Assembly (NCBI GenBank): GCA_964057225.1
Contig: OZ059896.1
Coordinates: forward strand, 310,001-374,000
DNA from: Auanema rhodensis
Lineage: Eukaryota; Nematoda; Chromadorea; Rhabditida; Rhabditidae
Length of the DNA: 64,000 nt
Direction of reading: 5' to 3'
Shown: positions 39,640-53,541 of the stretch, piece after piece
Layout of the letters: the number at the start of each line of letters is the position of its first letter
How positions within the stretch are numbered: position 1 is the stretch's first letter
Translations under genes and position numbers: made by a program
The notes under the pieces: model-generated
Told to the model about the DNA's origin: nothing
Databases searched by the model: none
What the model saw: only the letters and a program-made list of their open reading frames with translations

Positions 39640-42277
39640 ATATCAATAAAAATTTGTTTTTAGACTAATATGGACATGGGGAATCTAATTTTGAAAACCG
39701 CATCTCTTTATCTTTTACGTGAAGCGAGTTACATACCAAGTGCACATCACGTGTACATTTAATTAGCATAAATTAAAGTTCACGTAAATTTCAAAGTCAT
39801 GGTTACCATGCACCAATATCAATAAAAATTTGTTTTTAGACTAATATGGACATGGGGAATCTAATTTTGAAAACCGCATCTCTTTATCTTTTACGTGAAG
39901 CGAGTTACATACCAAGTGCACATCACGTGTACATTTAATTAGCATAAATTAAAGTTCACGTAAATTTCAAAGTCATGGTTACCATGAACCAATATCAATA
40001 AAAATTTGTTTTTAGACTAATATGGACATGGGGAATCTGATTTTGAAAACCGCATCTCTTTATCTTTCACGTGAAGCGAGTTACATACCAAGTGCACATC
40101 ACGTGTACATTTAATTAGCATAAATTAAAGTTCACGTAAATTTCAAAGTCATGGTTACCATGAACCAATATCAATAAAATTTGTTTTTAGACTAATATGG
40201 ACATGGGGAATCTAATTTTGAAAACCGCATCTCTTTATCTTTAACGTGAAGCGAGTTACATACCAAGTGCACATCACGTGTACATTTAATTAGCATAAAT
40301 TAAAGTTCACGTAAATTTCAAAGTCATGGTTACCATGAACCAATATCAAAAAAAATTTGTTTTTAGACTAATATGGACATGGGGAATCTAATTGTGAAAA
40401 CCGCATCTCTTTATCTTTCACGTGAAGCGAGTTACATACCAAGTGCACATCACGTGTACATTTAATTAGCATAAATTAAAGTTCACGTAAAATTCAAAGT
40501 CATGGTTACCATGCACCAATATCAATAAAAATTTGTTTTTAGACTAATATGGACATGGGGAATCTAATTTTGAAAACCGCATCTCTTTATCTTTTACGTG
40601 AAGCGAGTTACATACCAAGTGCACATCACGTGTACATTTAATTAGCATAAATTAAAGTTCACGTAAATTTCAAAGTCATGGTTACCATGCACCAATATCA
40701 ATAAAAATTTGTTTTTAGACTAATATGGACATGGGGAATCTAATTTTGAAAACCGCATCTCTTTATCTTTAACGTGAAGCGAGTTACATACCAAGTGCAC
40801 ATCACGTGTACATTTAATTAGCATAAATTAAAGTTCACGTAAAATTCAAAGTCATGGTTACCATGCACCAATATCAATAAAAATTTGTTTTTAGACTAAT
40901 ATGGACATGGGGAATCTAATTCTGAAAACCGCATCTCTTTATCTTTTACGTGAAGCGAGTTACATACCAAGTGCACATCACGTGTACATTTAATTAGCAT
41001 AAATTAAAGTTCACGTAATTTTCAAAGTCATGGTTACCATGAACCAATATCAATAAAAATTTGTTTTTAGACTAATATGGACATGGGGAATCTAATTTTG
41101 AATACCGCATTTCTTTATCTTTCACGTGAAGCGAGTTACATACCAAGTGCACATCACGTGTACATTTAATTAGCATAAATTAAAGTTCACGTAAATTTCA
41201 AAGTCATGGTTACCATGCACCAATATCACTAAAATTTTGTTTTTAGACTAACATGGACATGGGGAATCTAATTTTGAAAACCGCATCTCTTTATCTTTCA
41301 CGTGAAGCGAGTTACATACCAAGTGCACATCACGTGTACATTTAATTAGCATAAATTAAAGTTCACGTAAATTTCAAAGTCATGGTTACCATGCACCAAT
41401 ATCAATAAAAATTTGTTTTTAGACTAATATGGACATGGGGAATCTAATTTTGAAAACCGCATCTCTTTATCTTTTACGTGAAGCGAGTTACATACCAAGT
41501 GCACATCACGTGTACATTTAATTAGCATAAATTAAAGTTCACGTAAATTTCAAAGTCATGGTTACCATGAACCAATATCAATAAAATTTGTTTTTAGACT
41601 AATATGGACATGAGGAATCTAATTTTGAAAACCGCATCTCTTTATCTTTAACGTGAAGCGAGTTACATACCAAGTGCACATCACGTGTACATTTAATTAG
41701 CATAAATTAAAGTTCACGTAAAATTCAAAGTCATGGTTACCATGCACCAATATCAATAAAAATTTGTTTTTAGACTAATATGGACATGGGGAATCTAATT
41801 CTGAAAACCGCATCTCTTTATCTTTTACGTGAAGCGAGTTACATACCAAGTGCACATCACGTGTACATTTAATTAGCATAAATTAAAGTTCACGTAATTT
41901 TCAAAGTCATGGTTACCATGAACCAATATCAATAAAAATTTGTTTTTAGACTAATATGGACATGGGGAATCTAATTTTGAAAACCGCATTTCTTTATCTT
42001 TCACGTGAAGCGAGTTACATACCAAGTGCACATCACGTGTACATTTAATTAGCATAAACTAAAGTTCACGTAAATTTCAAAGTCATGGTTACCATGAACC
42101 AATATCAATAAAAATTTGTTTTTAGACTAATATGGACATGGGGAATCTAATTTTGAAAACCGCATCTCTTTATCTTTCACGTGAAGCGAGTTACATACCA
42201 AGTGCACATCACGTGTACATTTAATTAGCATAAATTAAAGTTCACGTAAATTTCAAAGTCATGGTTACCATGAACCA
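39640..42277 (+). repeat. Beta HOR copy 2
   Basis: Order: TTTTACG, TTTTACG, CTGATTTTG, 175-bp/TTTAACG, TCAAAAAAAATTT with AATTGTG, TTTTACG, TTTAACG, AATTCTG, TTGAATACC/GCATTTC, ATCACTAAAATTTTG with CTAACATGG, TTTTACG, 175-bp with GAGGAATC, AATTCTG, GCATTTC with AAACT, plain. The AATTGTG, GAATACC and AACATGG marks are shared with copy 3 but not copy 1, so copies 2 and 3 are closer. 175-bp units lie at 40168 and 41575. Confidence 0.88.
39992..40167 (+). repeat. Hybrid monomer, one-unit deletion in beta copy 2
   Basis: In copies 1 and 3 a CTGATTTTG unit ending CACC is followed by a TTTTACG unit ending AACC. Here one monomer has CTGATTTTG and normal TTTCACG on the left and an AAATTTC, AACC-tailed right end. 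It is best explained as a fusion of the two units with the exchange after p77, removing 176 bp. Confidence 0.7.
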
Positions 42278-42453
42278 ATATCAATAAAAATTTGTTTTTA
42301 GACTAATATGGACATGGGGAATCTAATTTTGAAAACCGCATCTCTTTATCTTTCACGTGAAGCGAGTTACATACCAAGTGCACATCACGTGTACATTTAA
42401 TTAGCATAAATTAAAGTTCACGTAAATTTCAAAGTCATGGTTACCATGCACCA

Positions 42454-42629
42454 ATATCAATAAAAATTGGTTTTTAGACTAATATTGACATGGGGAATCT
42501 AATTTTGAAAACCGCATCTCTTTATCTTTCACGTGAAGCGAGTTACATACCAAGTGCACATCACGTGTACATTTAATTAGCATAAATTAAAGTTCACGTA
42601 AATTTCAAAGTCATGGTTACCATGCACAA
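42454..42629 (+). repeat. Gamma start monomer (AAAATTGG, ATATTGAC, tail CACA)
   Basis: This unit carries T16 to G, G33 to T and C175 to A (CACAAATATC). An identical set of marks is found only at 62692. The CACA tail alone also occurs at 47030 and 50550. In all four places the next units are GTTATGG, ACATTTATTT with AAGC, an AAGC-tailed unit and GGGAAATC. Confidence 0.9.
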
Positions 42630-42805
42630 ATATCAATAAAAATTTGTTTTTAGACTAATATGGACATGGGGAATCTAATTTTGAAAACCGCATCTCTTTA
42701 TCTTTCACGTGAAGCGAGTTACATACCAAGTGCACATCACGTGTACATTTAATTAGCATAAATTAAAGTTCACGTAAATTTCAAAGTTATGGTTACCATG
42801 CACCA

Positions 42806-45800
42806 ATATCAATAAAAATTTGTTTTTAGACTAATATGGACATGGGGAATCTAATTTTGAAAACCGCATCTCTTTATCTTTCACGTGAAGCGAGTTACAT
42901 ACCAAGTGCACATCACGTGTACATTTATTTAGCATAAATTAAAGTTCACGTAAATTTCAAAGTCATGGTTACCATGAAGCAATATCAATAAAAATTCGTT
43001 TTTAGACTAATATGGACATGGGGAATCTAATTTTGAAAACCGCATCTCTTTATCTTTCACGTGAAGCGAGTTACATACCAAGTGCACATCACGTGTACAT
43101 TTAATTAGCATAAATTAAAGTTCACGTAAATTTCAAAGTCATGGTTACCATGAAGCAATATCAATAAAAATTTGTTTTTAGACTAATATGGACATGGGAA
43201 ATCTAATTTTGAAAACCGCATCTCTTTATCTTTCACGTGAAGCGAGTTACATACCAAGTGCACATCACGTGTACATTTAATTAGCATAAATTAAAGTTCA
43301 CGTAAATTTCAAAGTCATGGTTACCATGCACCAATATCAATAAAAATTTGTTTTTAGACTAATATGGACATGGGGAATCTAATTTTGAAAACCGCATCTC
43401 TTTATCTTTCACGTGAAGCGAGTTACATACCAAGTGCACATCACGTGTACATTTAATTAGCATAAATTAAAGTTCACGTAAATTTCAAAGTCATGGTTAC
43501 CATGAACCAATATCAATAAAAATTTGTTTTTAGACTAATATGGACATGGGGAATCTAATTTTGAAAACCGCATCTCTTTATCTTTCACGTGAAGCGAGTT
43601 ACATACCAAGTGCACATCACGTGTACATTTAATTAGCATAAATTAAAGTTCACGTAAATTTCAAAGTCATGGTTACCATGCACCAATATCACTAAAAATT
43701 TGTTTTTAGACTAATATGGACATGGGGAATCTAATTTTGAAAACCGCATCTCTTTATCTTTCACGTGAAGCGAGTTACATACCAAGTGCACATCACGTGT
43801 ACATTTAATTAGCATAAATTAAAGTTCACGTAAATTTCAAAGTCATGGTTACCATGAACCAATATCAAAAAAAATTTGTTTTTAGACTAATATGGACATG
43901 GGGAATCTAATTTTGAAAACCGCATCTCTTTATCTTTCACGTGAAGCGAGTTACATACCAAGTGCACATCACGTGTACATTTAATTAGCATAAATTAAAG
44001 TTCACGTAAATTTCAAAGTCATGGTTACCATGAACCAATATCAATAAAAATTTGTTTTTAGACTAATATGGACATGGGGAATCTAATTTTGAAAACCGCA
44101 TCTCTTTATCTTTCACGTGAAGCGAGTTACATACCAAGTGCACATCACGTGTACATTTAATTAGCATAAATTAAAGTTCACGTAAATTTCAAAGTCATGG
44201 TTACCATGCACCAATATCAATAAAAATTTGTTTTTAGACTAATATGGACATGGGGAATCTAATTTTGAAAACCGCATCTCTTTATCTTTCACGTGAAGCG
44301 AGTTACATACCAAGTGCACATCACGTGTACATTTAATTAGCATAAATTAAAGTTCACGTAAATTTCAAAGTCATGGTTACCATGAACCAATATCAAAAAA
44401 AATTTGTTTTTAGACTAATATGGACATGGGGAATCTAATTTTGAAAACCGCATCTCTTTATCTTTCACGTGAAGCGAGTTACATACCAAGTGCACATCAC
44501 GTGTACATTTAATTAGCATAAATTAAAGTTCACGTAAATTTCAAAGTCATGGTTACCATGAACCAATATCAATAAAAATTTGTTTTTAGACTAATATGGA
44601 CATGGGGAATCTAATTTTGAAAACCGCATCTCTTTATCTTTCACGTGAAGCGAGTTACATACCAAGTGCACATCACGTGTACATTTAATTAGCATAAATT
44701 AAAGTTCACGTAAATTTCAAAGTCATGGTTACCATGCACCAATATCAATAAAAATTTGTTTTTAGACTAATATGGACATGGGGAATCTAATTTTGAAAAC
44801 CGCATCTCTTTATCTTTCACGTGAAGCGAGTTACATACCAAGTGCACATCACGTATACATTTATTTAGCATAAATTAAAGTTCACGTAAATTTCAAAGTC
44901 ATGGTTACCATGAAGCAATATCAATAAAAATTCGTTTTTAGACTAATATGGACATGGGGAATCTAATTTTGAAAACCGCATCTCTTTATCTTTCACGTGA
45001 AGCGAGTTACATACCAAGTGCACATCACGTGTACATTTAATTAGCATAAATTAAAGTTCACGTAAATTTCAAAGTCATGGTTACCATGAAGCAATATCAA
45101 TAAAAATTTGTTTTTAGACTAATATGGACATGGGAAATCTAATTTTGAAAACCGCATCTCTTTATCTTTCACGTGAAGCGAGTTACATACCAAGTGCACA
45201 TCACGTGTACATTTAATTAGCATAAATTAAAGTTCACGTAAATTTCAAAGTCATGGTTACCATGCACCAATATCAATAAAAATTTGTTTTTAGACTAATA
45301 TGGACATGGGGAATCTAATTTTGAAAACCGCATCTCTTTATCTTTCACGTGAAGCGAGTTACATACCAAGTGCACATCACGTGTACATTTAATTAGCATA
45401 AATTAAAGTTCACGTAAATTTCAAAGTCATGGTTACCATGAACCAATATCAATAAAAATTTGTTTTTAGACTAATATGGACATGGGGAATCTAATTTTGA
45501 AAACCGCATCTCTTTATCTTTCACGTGAAGCGAGTTACATACCAAGTGCACATCACGTGTACATTTAATTAGCATAAATTAAAGTTCACGTAAATTTCAA
45601 AGTCATGGTTACCATGCACCAATATCACTAAAAATTTGTTTTTAGACTAATATGGACATGGGGAATCTAATTTTGAAAACCGCATCTCTTTATCTTTCAC
45701 GTGAAGCGAGTTACATACCAAGTGCACATCACGTGTACATTTAATTAGCATAAATTAAAGTTCACGTAAATTTCAAAGTCATGGTTACCATGAACCAATA

Positions 45801-46677
45801 TCAAAAAAAATTTGTTTTTAGACTAATATGGACATGGGGAATCTAATTTTGAAAACCGCATCTCTTTATCTTTCACGTGAAGCGAGTTACATACCAAGTG
45901 CACATCACGTGTACATTTAATTAGCATAAATTAAAGTTCACGTAAATTTCAAAGTCATGGTTACCATGAACCAATATCAATAAAAATTTGTTTTTAGACT
46001 AATATGGACATGGGGAATCTAATTTTGAAAACCGCATCTCTTTATCTTTCACGTGAAGCGAGTTACATACCAAGTGCACATCACGTGTACATTTAATTAG
46101 CATAAATTAAAGTTCACGTAAATTTCAAAGTCATGGTTACCATGCACCAATATCAATAAAAATTTGTTTTTAGACTAATATGGACATGGGGAATCTAATT
46201 TTGAAAACCGCATCTCTTTATCTTTCACGTGAAGCGAGTTACATACCAAGTGCACATCACGTGTACATTTAATTAGCATAAATTAAAGTTCACGTAAATT
46301 TCAAAGTCATGGTTACCATGAACCAATATCAAAAAAAATTTGTTTTTAGACTAATATGGACATGGGGAATCTAATTTTGAAAACCGCATCTCTTTATCTT
46401 TCACGTGAAGCGAGTTACATACCAAGTGCACATCACGTGTACATTTAATTAGCATAAATTAAAGTTCACGTAAATTTCAAAGTCATGGTTACCATGAACC
46501 AATATCAATAAAAATTTGTTTTTAGACTAATATGGACATGGGGAATCTAATTTTGAAAACCGCATCTCTTTATCTTTCACGTGAAGCGAGTTACATACCA
46601 AGTGCACATCACGTGTACATTTAATTAGCATAAATTAAAGTTCACGTAAATTTCAAAGTCATGGTTACCATGCACCA
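42806..46677 (+). repeat. 1936-bp eleven-monomer tandem repeat, two copies (gamma)
   Basis: 42806-44741 and 44742-46677 share all eleven marks: ACATTTATTT/AAGC, AATTCG/AAGC, GGGAAATC, AACC tail, CACC tail, ATCACTAAAA, TCAAAAAAAATTT, CACC tail, AACC tail, TCAAAAAAAATTT, CACC tail. The only difference I noticed is CACGTATAC (G114 to A) at the start of the second copy. Confidence 0.9.
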
Positions 46678-49600
46678 ATATCAATAAAAATTTGTTTTTA
46701 GACTAATATGGACATGGGGAATCTAATTTTGAAAACCGCATCTCTTTATCTTTCACGTGAAGCGAGTTACATACCAAGTGCACATCACGTGTACATTTAA
46801 TTAGCATAAATTAAAGTTCACGTAAATTTCAAAGTCATGGTTACCATGCACCAATATCAATAAAAATTTGTTTTTAGACTAATATGGACATGGGGAATCT
46901 AATTTTGAAAACCGCATCTCTTTATCTTTCACGTGAAGCGAGTTACATACCAAGTGCACATCACGTGTACATTTAATTAGCATAAATTAAAGTTCACGTA
47001 AATTTCAAAGTCATGGTTACCATGAACCAATATCAAAAAAAATTTGTTTTTAGACTAATATGGACATGGGGAATCTAATTTTGAAAACCGCATCTCTTTA
47101 TCTTTCACGTGAAGCGAGTTACATACCAAGTGCACATCACGTGTACATTTAATTAGCATAAATTAAAGTTCACGTAAATTTCAAAGTCATGGTTACCATG
47201 CACAAATATCAATAAAAATTTGTTTTTAGACTAATATGGACATGGGGAATCTAATTTTGAAAACCGCATCTCTTTATCTTTCACGTGAAGCGAGTTACAT
47301 ACCAAGTGCACATCACGTGTACATTTAATTAGCATAAATTAAAGTTCACGTAAATTTCAAAGTTATGGTTACCATGCACCAATATCAATAAAAATTTGTT
47401 TTTAGACTAATATGGACATGGGGAATCTAATTTTGAAAACCGCATCTCTTTATCTTTCACGTGAAGCGAGTTACATACCAAGTGCACATCACGTGTACAT
47501 TTATTTAGCATAAATTAAAGTTCACGTAAATTTCAAAGTCATGGTTACCATGAAGCAATATCAATAAAAATTTGTTTTTAGACTAATATGGACATGGGGA
47601 ATCTAATTTTGAAAACCGCATCTCTTTATCTTTCACGTGAAGCGAGTTACATACCAAGTGCACATCACGTGTACATTTAATTAGCATAAATTAAAGTTCA
47701 CGTAAATTTCAAAGTCATGGTTACCATGAAGCAATATCAATAAAAATTTGTTTTTAGACTAATATGGACATGGGAAATCTAATTTTGAAAACCGCATCTC
47801 TTTATCTTTCACGTGAAGCGAGTTACATACCAAGTGCACATCACGTGTACATTTAATTAGCATAAATTAAAGTTCACGTAAATTTCAAAGTCATGGTTAC
47901 CATGCACCAATATCAATAAAAATTTGTTTTTAGACTAATATGGACATGGGGAATCTAATTTTGAAAACCGCATCTCTTTATCTTTCACGTGAAGCGAGTT
48001 ACATACCAAGTGCACATCACGTGTACATTTAATTAGCATAAATTAAAGTTCACGTAAATTTCAAAGTCATGGTTACCATGAACCAATATCAATAAAAATT
48101 TGTTTTTAGACTAATATGGACATGGGGAATCTAATTTTGAAAACCGCATTTCTTTATCTTTCACGTGAAGCGAGTTACATACCAAGTGCACATCACGTGT
48201 ACATTTAATTAGCATAAATTAAAGTTCACGTAAATTTCAAAGTCATGGTTACCATGCACCAATATCACTAAAAATTTGTTTTTAGACTAATATGGACATG
48301 GGGAATCTAATTTTGAAAACCGCATCTCTTTATCTTTCACGTGAAGCGAGTTACATACCAAGTGCACATCACGTGTACATTTAATTAGCATAAATTAAAG
48401 TTCACGTAAATTTCAAAGTCATGGTTACCATGCACCAATATCAATAAAAATTTGTTTTTAGACTAATATGGACATGGGGAATCTAATTTTGAAAACCGCA
48501 TCTCTTTATCTTTCACGTGAAGCGAGTTACATACCAAGTGCACATCACGTGTACATTTAATTAGCATAAATTAAAGTTCACGTAAATTTCAAAGTCATGG
48601 TTACCATGAACCAATATCAATAAAAATTTGTTTTTAGACTAATATGGACATGGGAAATCTAATTTTGAAAACCGCATCTCTTTATCTTTCACGTGAAGCG
48701 AGTTACATACCAAGTGCACATCACGTGTACATTTAATTAGCATAAATTAAAGTTCACGTAAATTTCAAAGCCATGGTTACCATGAACCAATATCAATAAA
48801 AATTTGTTTTTAGACTAATATGGACATGGGGAATCTAATTTTGAAAACCGCATCTCTTTATCTTTCACGTGAAGCGAGTTACATACCAAGTGCACATCAC
48901 GTGTACATTTAATTAGCATAAATTAAAGTTCACGTAAATTTCAAAGTCATGGTGACCATGCACCAATATCAATAAAAATTTGTTTTTAGACTAATATGGA
49001 CATGGGGAATCTAATTTTGAAAACCGCATCTCTTTATCTTTCACGTGAAGCGAGTTACATACCAAGTGCACATCACGTGTACATTTAATTAGCATAAATT
49101 AAAGTTCACGTAAATTTCAAAGTTATGGTTACCATGCACCAATATCAATAAAAATTTGTTTTTAGACTAATATGGACATGGGGAATCTAATTTTGAAAAC
49201 CGCATCTCTTTATCTTTCACGTGAAGCGAGTTACATACCAGGTGCACATCACGTGTACATTTAATTAGCATAAATTAAAGTTCACGTAAATTTCAAAGTC
49301 ATGGTTACCATGCACCAATATCAATAAAAACTTGTTTTTAGACTAATATGGACATGGGAAATCTAATTTTGAAAACCGCATCTCTTTATCTTTCACGTGA
49401 AGCGAGTTACATACCAAGTGCACATCACGTGTACATTTAATTAGCATAAATTAAAGTTCACGTAAATTTCAAAGTCATGGTTACCATGAACCAATATCAA
49501 TAAAAATTTGTTTTTAGACTAATATGGACATGGGGAATCTAATTTTGAAAACCGCATCTCTTTATCTTTCACGTGAAGCGAGTTACATACCAAGTGCACA

Positions 49601-52133
49601 TCACGTGTACATTTAATTAGCATAAATTAAAGTTCACGTAAATTTCAAAGTCATGGTTACCATGCACCAATATCAATAAAAATTTGTTTTTAGACTAATA
49701 TGGACATGGGGAATCTAATTTTGAAAACCGCATCTCTTTATCTTTCACGTGAAGCGAGTTACATACCAAGTGCACATCACGTGTACATTTAATTAGCATA
49801 AATTAAAGTTCACGTAAATTTCAAAGTCATGGTTACCATGAACCAATATCAAAAAAAATTTGTTTTTAGACTAATATGGACATGGGGAATCTAATTTTGA
49901 AAACCGCATCTCTTTATCTTTCACGTGAAGCGAGTTACATACCAAGTGCACATCACGTGTACATTTAATTAGCATAAATTAAAGTTCACGTAAATTTCAA
50001 AGTCATGGTTACCATGAACCAATATCAATAAAAATTTGTTTTTAGACTAATATGGACATGGGGAATCTAATTTTGAAAACCGCATCTCTTTATCTTTCAC
50101 GTGAAGCGAGTTACATACCAAGTGCACATCACGTGTACATTTAATTAGCATAAATTAAAGTTCACGTAAATTTCAAAGTCATGGTTACCATGCACCAATA
50201 TCAATAAAAATTTGTTTTTAGACTAATATGGACATGGGGAATCTAATTTTGAAAACCGCATCTCTTTATCTTTCACGTGAAGCGAGTTACATACCAAGTG
50301 CACATCACGTGTACATTTAATTAGCATAAATTAAAGTTCACGTAAATTTCAAAGTCATGGTTACCATGCACCAATATCAATAAAAATTTGTTTTTAGACT
50401 AATATGGACATGGGGAATCTAATTTTGAAAACCGCATCTCTTTATCTTTCACGTGAAGCGAGTTACATACCAAGTGCACATCACGTGTACATTTAATTAG
50501 CATAAATTAAAGTTCACGTAAATTTCAAAGTCATGGTTACCATGAACCAATATCAAAAAAAATTTGTTTTTAGACTAATATGGACATGGGGAATCTAATT
50601 TTGAAAACCGCATCTCTTTATCTTTCACGTGAAGCGAGTTACATACCAAGTGCACATCACGTGTACATTTAATTAGCATAAATTAAAGTTCACGTAAATT
50701 TCAAAGTCATGGTTACCATGCACAAATATCAATAAAAATTTGTTTTTAGACTAATATGGACATGGGGAATCTAATTTTGAAAACCGCATCTCTTTATCTT
50801 TCACGTGAAGCGAGTTACATACCAAGTGCACATCACGTGTACATTTAATTAGCATAAATTAAAGTTCACGTAAATTTCAAAGTTATGGTTACCATGCACC
50901 AATATCAATAAAAATTTGTTTTTAGACTAATATGGACATGGGGAATCTAATTTTGAAAACCGCATCTCTTTATCTTTCACGTGAAGCGAGTTACATACCA
51001 AGTGCACATCACGTGTACATTTATTTAGCATAAATTAAAGTTCACGTAAATTTCAAAGTCATGGTTACCATGAAGCAATATCAATAAAAATTTGTTTTTA
51101 GACTAATATGGACATGGGGAATCTAATTTTGAAAACCGCATCTCTTTATCTTTCACGTGAAGCGAGTTACATACCAAGTGCACATCACGTGTACATTTAA
51201 TTAGCATAAATTAAAGTTCACGTAAATTTCAAAGTCATGGTTACCATGAAGCAATATCAATAAAAATTTGTTTTTAGACTAATATGGACATGGGAAATCT
51301 AATTTTGAAAACCGCATCTCTTTATCTTTCACGTGAAGCGAGTTACATACCAAGTGCACATCACGTGTACATTTAATTAGCATAAATTAAAGTTCACGTA
51401 AATTTCAAAGTCATGGTTACCATGCACCAATATCAATAAAAATTTGTTTTTAGACTAATATGGACATGGGGAATCTAATTTTGAAAACCGCATCTCTTTA
51501 TCTTTCACGTGAAGCGAGTTACATACCAAGTGCACATCACGTGTACATTTAATTAGCATAAATTAAAGTTCACGTAAATTTCAAAGTCATGGTTACCATG
51601 AACCAATATCAATAAAAATTTGTTTTTAGACTAATATGGACATGGGGAATCTAATTTTGAAAACCGCATTTCTTTATCTTTCACGTGAAGCGAGTTACAT
51701 ACCAAGTGCACATCACGTGTACATTTAATTAGCATAAATTAAAGTTCACGTAAATTTCAAAGTCATGGTTACCATGCACCAATATCACTAAAAATTTGTT
51801 TTTAGACTAATATGGACATGGGGAATCTAATTTTGAAAACCGCATCTCTTTATCTTTCACGTGAAGCGAGTTACATACCAAGTGCACATCACGTGTACAT
51901 TTAATTAGCATAAATTAAAGTTCACGTAAATTTCAAAGTCATGGTTACCATGCACCAATATCAATAAAAATTTGTTTTTAGACTAATATGGACATGGGGA
52001 ATCTAATTTTGAAAACCGCATCTCTTTATCTTTCACGTGAAGCGAGTTACATACCAAGTGCACATCACGTGTACATTTAATTAGCATAAATTAAAGTTCA
52101 CGTAAATTTCAAAGTCATGGTTACCATGAACCA
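45974..52133 (+). repeat. 3520-bp offset duplication of 15 monomers (gamma)
   Basis: 45974-48613 and 49494-52133 carry the same ordered marks, with an offset of 20 monomers. They include the CACA-tailed TCAAAAAAAATTT unit (47030, 50550), GTTATGG, ACATTTATTT, GGGAAATC, GCATTTC and ATCACTAAAA. Between the copies (48614-49493) lie AAAGCCATGG, GGTGACC, GTTATGG, ACCAGGTGC and AAAAACTTG units. Confidence 0.88.
48614..49493 (+). repeat. Five-monomer block with AAAGCCATGG and GGTGACC
   Basis: Order: GGGAAATC/AAAGCCATGG, GGTGACC, GTTATGG, ACCAGGTGC, AAAAACTTG/GGGAAATC. The same order, with changed first and last units, returns at 52662-53541, an offset of 4048 bp (23 monomers). GGTGACC (T165 to G, centre of the 13-bp dyad) occurs only in these two blocks. 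Confidence 0.82.
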
Positions 52134-52661
52134 ATATCAAAAAAAATTTGTATTTAGACTAATATGGACATGGAAAATCTAATTTTGAAAACCGCATCTC
52201 TTTATCTTTCACGTGAAGCGAGTTACATACCAAGTGCACATCACGTGTACATTTAATTAGCATAAATTAAAGTTCACGTAAATTTCAAAGTCATGGTTAC
52301 CATGCACCAATATCAATAAAAATTTGTATTTAGACTAATATGGACATGGAAAATCTAATTTTGAAAACCGCATCTCTTTATCTTTCACGTGAAGCGAGTT
52401 ACATACCAAGTGCACATCACGTGTACATTTAATTAGCATAAATTAAAGTTCACGTAAATTTCAAAGTCATGGTTACCATGCACCAATATCAATAAAAATT
52501 TGTATTTAGACTAATATGGACATGGGAAATCTAATTTTGAAAACCGCATCTCTTTATCTTTCACGTGAAGCGAGTTACATACCAAGTGCACATCACGTGT
52601 ACATTTAATTAGCATAAATTAAAGTTCACGTAAATTTCAAAGTCATGGTTACCATGCACCA
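52134..52661 (+). repeat. Three adjacent TGTATTT monomers with GGAAAATC/GGGAAATC
   Basis: Units at 52134, 52310 and 52486 all have TGTATTT. The first two have GGAAAATC (G41, G42 to A) and the third GGGAAATC. The first also has TCAAAAAAAATTT. This private run has no parallel elsewhere and looks like very local monomer-by-monomer duplication. Confidence 0.8.
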
Positions 52662-53541
52662 ATATCACTAAAAATTTGTTTTTAGACTAATATGGACATG
52701 GGGAATCTAATTTTGAAAACCGCATCTCTTTATCTTTCACGTGAAGCGAGTTACATACCAAGTGCACATCACGTGTACATTTAATTAGCATAAATTAAAG
52801 TTCACGTAAATTTCAAAGCCATGGTTACCATGAACCAATATCAATAAAAATTTGTTTTTAGACTAATATGGACATGGGGAATCTAATTTTGAAAACCGCA
52901 TCTCTTTATCTTTCACGTGAAGCGAGTTACATACCAAGTGCACATCACGTGTACATTTAATTAGCATAAATTAAAGTTCACGTAAATTTCAAAGTCATGG
53001 TGACCATGCACCAATATCAATAAAAATTTGTTTTTAGACTAATATGGACATGGGGAATCTAATTTTGAAAACCGCATCTCTTTATCTTTCACGTGAAGCG
53101 AGTTACATACCAAGTGCACATCACGTGTACATTTAATTAGCATAAATTAAAGTTCACGTAAATTTCAAAGTTATGGTTACCATGCACCAATATCAATAAA
53201 AATTTGTTTTTAGACTAATATGGACATGGGGAATCTAATTTTGAAAACCGCATCTCTTTATCTTTCACGTGAAGCGAGTTACATACCAAGTGCACATCAC
53301 GTGTACATTTAATTAGCATAAATTAAAGTTCACGTAAATTTCAAAGTCATGGTTACCATGCACCAATATCAATAAAAACTTGTTTTTAGACTAATATGGA
53401 CATGGGAAATCTAATTTTGAAAACCGCATCTCTTTATCTTTCACGTGAAGCGAGTTACATACCAAGTGCACATCACGTGTACATTTAATTAGCATAAATT
53501 AAAGTTCACGTAAAATTCAAAGTCATGGTTACCATGCACCA
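52662..53541 (+). repeat. Chimeric block with two hybrid monomers
   Basis: The unit at 52662 has ATCACTAAAA on the left (as at 48262) and AAAGCCATGG with an AACC tail on the right (as at 48614). The unit at 53366 has AAAAACTTG and GGGAAATC on the left (as at 49318) but GTAAAATTC with a CACC tail on the right, like alpha units, and is followed by alpha-type GACAAGGGG and TTTTCAGAC units. This junction links gamma and alpha material. Confidence 0.78.
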
